A stretch of 64,000 nt of DNA from Lachnospiraceae bacterium (lineage in GTDB: Bacteria > Bacillota > Clostridia > Lachnospirales > Lachnospiraceae): positions 98,853 through 162,852 of the forward strand of contig JAFZUY010000012.1 in the NCBI GenBank assembly GCA_017618075.1, given 5' to 3'. Both the position numbers and the translations under genes were made by a program. The notes under the pieces were generated by a model. That model worked only from the letters and a program-made list of their open reading frames with translations. It had not been told where the DNA came from and searched no databases. Positions 62,979-64,000 of this stretch are shown piece by piece. How positions within the stretch are numbered: position 1 is the stretch's first letter; every line of letters begins with the position of its first letter.

Positions 62979-63820
62979 CATTGGAAATAAACGTAAAAGA
63001 TGTAACAGCTGAACAGTTAAAAAAGTATGATGATTTAAAAAATATGATTAAGGACTTTGGAAGTGCAGCGGTTGCATTTTCAAGCGGAGTGGATTCAACA
63101 TTTGTTTTATATGCGGCAAAAGAAGCGCTTGGAGCCAAAGCAATTGCCGTTTCGGCCAAATCATGCTCCTTTCCCGAGAGAGAATTAAATGAGGCAAAGG
63201 CATTCTGCGAGGCTTATAAAATACGTCATATTATCTTTGAATCCGAGGAACTGGATATCGAAGGGTTTTCACAAAATCCCGTGAACAGATGTTATATCTG
63301 CAAGCACGAATTGTTTGAAAAGATTATAAAAATTGCGGAGAAAGAAGGAATCAATGCAATCCTGGAAGGCTCCAATCTGGATGATAACGGAGACTATCGT
63401 CCGGGTCTTCAGGCTGTTGCAGAACTCGGCATTAAGAGTCCCCTTCAAAGTATAGGCTTTACCAAAGATGATATCAGAGCATTATCTAAATATCTTGGGC
63501 TCCCGACATGGGATAAACAGTCCTTTGCCTGCCTCTCTTCAAGGTTCGTATACGGAGAAACGATATCAAAAGAAAAACTAGCAATGGTCGATAAGGCAGA
63601 ACAGTTGCTGCTGGATCTTGGTTTCCGTCAGGTGCGCGTTCGTATTCACGGTACAATGGCCAGAATCGAAATAATGCCTGAGGAATTTGAAAAACTGATA
63701 AGCGGGGAAGTTCGCAATCGAATTGTTGCATCTTTTAAGTCTTTCGGATTTACCTATGTAACAATGGACTTAACAGGTTACAGAACCGGAAGCATGAATG
63801 AAGCAATAAAAACACTTTGA
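62975..63820 (+). CDS. larE: LarE-type ATP-dependent sulfur transferase
   Basis: The 281-residue PP-loop enzyme has AVAFSSGVDSTFVLY, then NRCYICK and FACLSSRF. LarE proteins insert sulfur into the nickel-pincer nucleotide cofactor; the cysteine in the ACLSSR segment corresponds to the sulfur-donating or cluster-binding cysteine. The additional CxxC raises the possibility of a cluster-binding form. The larB and larC genes and a lactate racemase are not in the window. The ATG at 62975 overlaps the tcdA stop; a TTG at 62981 has the better-spaced AAAGGA and is a possible real start. Confidence 0.85.
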   Translation: MTLEINVKDVTAEQLKKYDDLKNMIKDFGSAAVAFSSGVDSTFVLYAAKEALGAKAIAVSAKSCSFPERELNEAKAFCEAYKIRHIIFESEELDIEGFSQNPVNRCYICKHELFEKIIKIAEKEGINAILEGSNLDDNGDYRPGLQAVAELGIKSPLQSIGFTKDDIRALSKYLGLPTWDKQSFACLSSRFVYGETISKEKLAMVDKAEQLLLDLGFRQVRVRIHGTMARIEIMPEEFEKLISGEVRNRIVASFKSFGFTYVTMDLTGYRTGSMNEAIKTL

Positions 63821-63932
63821 AAGTTGCAAAAAGGCTCCTAAATTTTATGAAAAACTCGGCTATTCGCTTGAATACGTCAGAGAGGATAAAAACCCGAAAT
63901 TGTCTAAATATTTCTTCTGCAAAGATTTATAA
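63810..63932 (+). pseudogene. C-terminal remnant of a GNAT acetyltransferase
   Basis: A frame opens just after an in-frame stop at 63807 and reads about 40 residues to the stop at 63932, including KFYEKLGYSLEYVREDKNPKL and ending FFCKDL. This is the typical end of a GNAT acetyltransferase (FYEKLGY). No start, ribosome site or N-terminal two thirds is present, and the first codons overlap the larE 3' end, so it is a broken remnant. Confidence 0.65.
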
Positions 63933-63971
63933 GAAAAAATCATAAAAGCACCTTGGAATATCTGAACTGCA

Positions 63972-64000
63972 CCCCGAATGTTTTTGTCTAACATTCGGGG
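63972..64000 (+). terminator. Hairpin at the window edge, probable terminator
   Basis: CCCCGAATGT (63972-63981), nine-base loop, ACATTCGGGG (63991-64000): a perfect 10-bp stem. The T-tract, if any, would fall outside the window, so its role as terminator for tcdA-larE is probable rather than shown. Confidence 0.6.

Noticed and set aside
23-64000. The stretch ACATTCGGG occurs near 33 and again in the hairpin at the right edge.
   Set aside because: Nine shared bases are expected by chance in 64 kb, and no longer repeat flanks them.
1-64000. CRISPR array, tRNA, rRNA, prophage or insertion sequence.
   Set aside because: I saw no regularly spaced repeats beyond the mraZ set, no tRNA-like cloverleaf and no transposase or integrase motifs.

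Overview
The window looks like chromosomal DNA of a low-GC Gram-positive anaerobe, most likely a member of the Lachnospiraceae (Clostridia). The evidence is indirect: strong AGGAGG-type ribosome sites, TTGACA/TATAAT promoters, a Gram-positive LexA box, FabK as enoyl reductase, a YolD-like partner for a Y-family polymerase, an LtaS-type enzyme, and a division cluster of clostridial type. I see no tRNA, rRNA, CRISPR array, insertion sequence or prophage gene.

Region 1 (about 0.2-17.7 kb) is the accessory part and the most unusual. After a lone ArsR-type regulator, a run of thirteen co-directional, tightly spaced genes begins: two tandem membrane proteins with a zinc ribbon and a TIR domain, an AMP-forming acyl ligase, a dedicated acyl carrier protein, two GNAT/FemAB-like acyltransferases, five B12-binding-type radical SAM proteins (four of them close paralogues), a lipoprotein and a HAD phosphatase. 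It reads as one biosynthetic operon for an unknown acyl-derived product, with TIR proteins at its head. This is my candidate for an undescribed system.

Region 2 (17.7-25.4 kb) holds a LytTR regulator with two membrane proteins and a candidate binding site, a NifS/NifU iron-sulfur pair, a ZIP metal transporter with a hairpin in its leader, a metallo-beta-lactamase-fold hydrolase, a nucleotidase-like HAD enzyme, and a large PAS/winged-helix regulator on the minus strand. Region 3 (25.5-30.8 kb, minus strand) is a type II fatty acid synthesis operon: acpP-fabK-fabG-fabF-fabZ and an acyl-CoA synthetase-like gene, behind a promoter that carries a 17-bp near-palindrome. Region 4 (31-42 kb) has a small membrane protein, ychF, then a division and wall cluster mraZ-rsmH-ftsL-PBP-mraY-ftsW-ftsQ-ftsZ-nrdR. 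It lacks the mur ligases and murG. Its leader carries 11-bp direct repeats that fit MraZ autoregulation.

Region 5 (42-51.2 kb) is an oligopeptide ABC transporter operon interrupted by a PseG-like gene, followed by yqeG and a NatA-type ATPase with a permease fused to a CPBP protease domain. Region 6 (51.2-55.2 kb, minus strand) is a damage-inducible Y-family polymerase with a YolD-like protein, and an LtaS-like sulfatase-fold enzyme. Region 7 (55.2-64 kb) carries an unknown membrane protein, a MutS-like ATPase, a family 2 glycosyltransferase, two lipoproteins, a GGDEF-EAL protein, tcdA and larE, and ends with a GNAT remnant and a terminator hairpin. All functions are read from motifs and context; no database search was possible.
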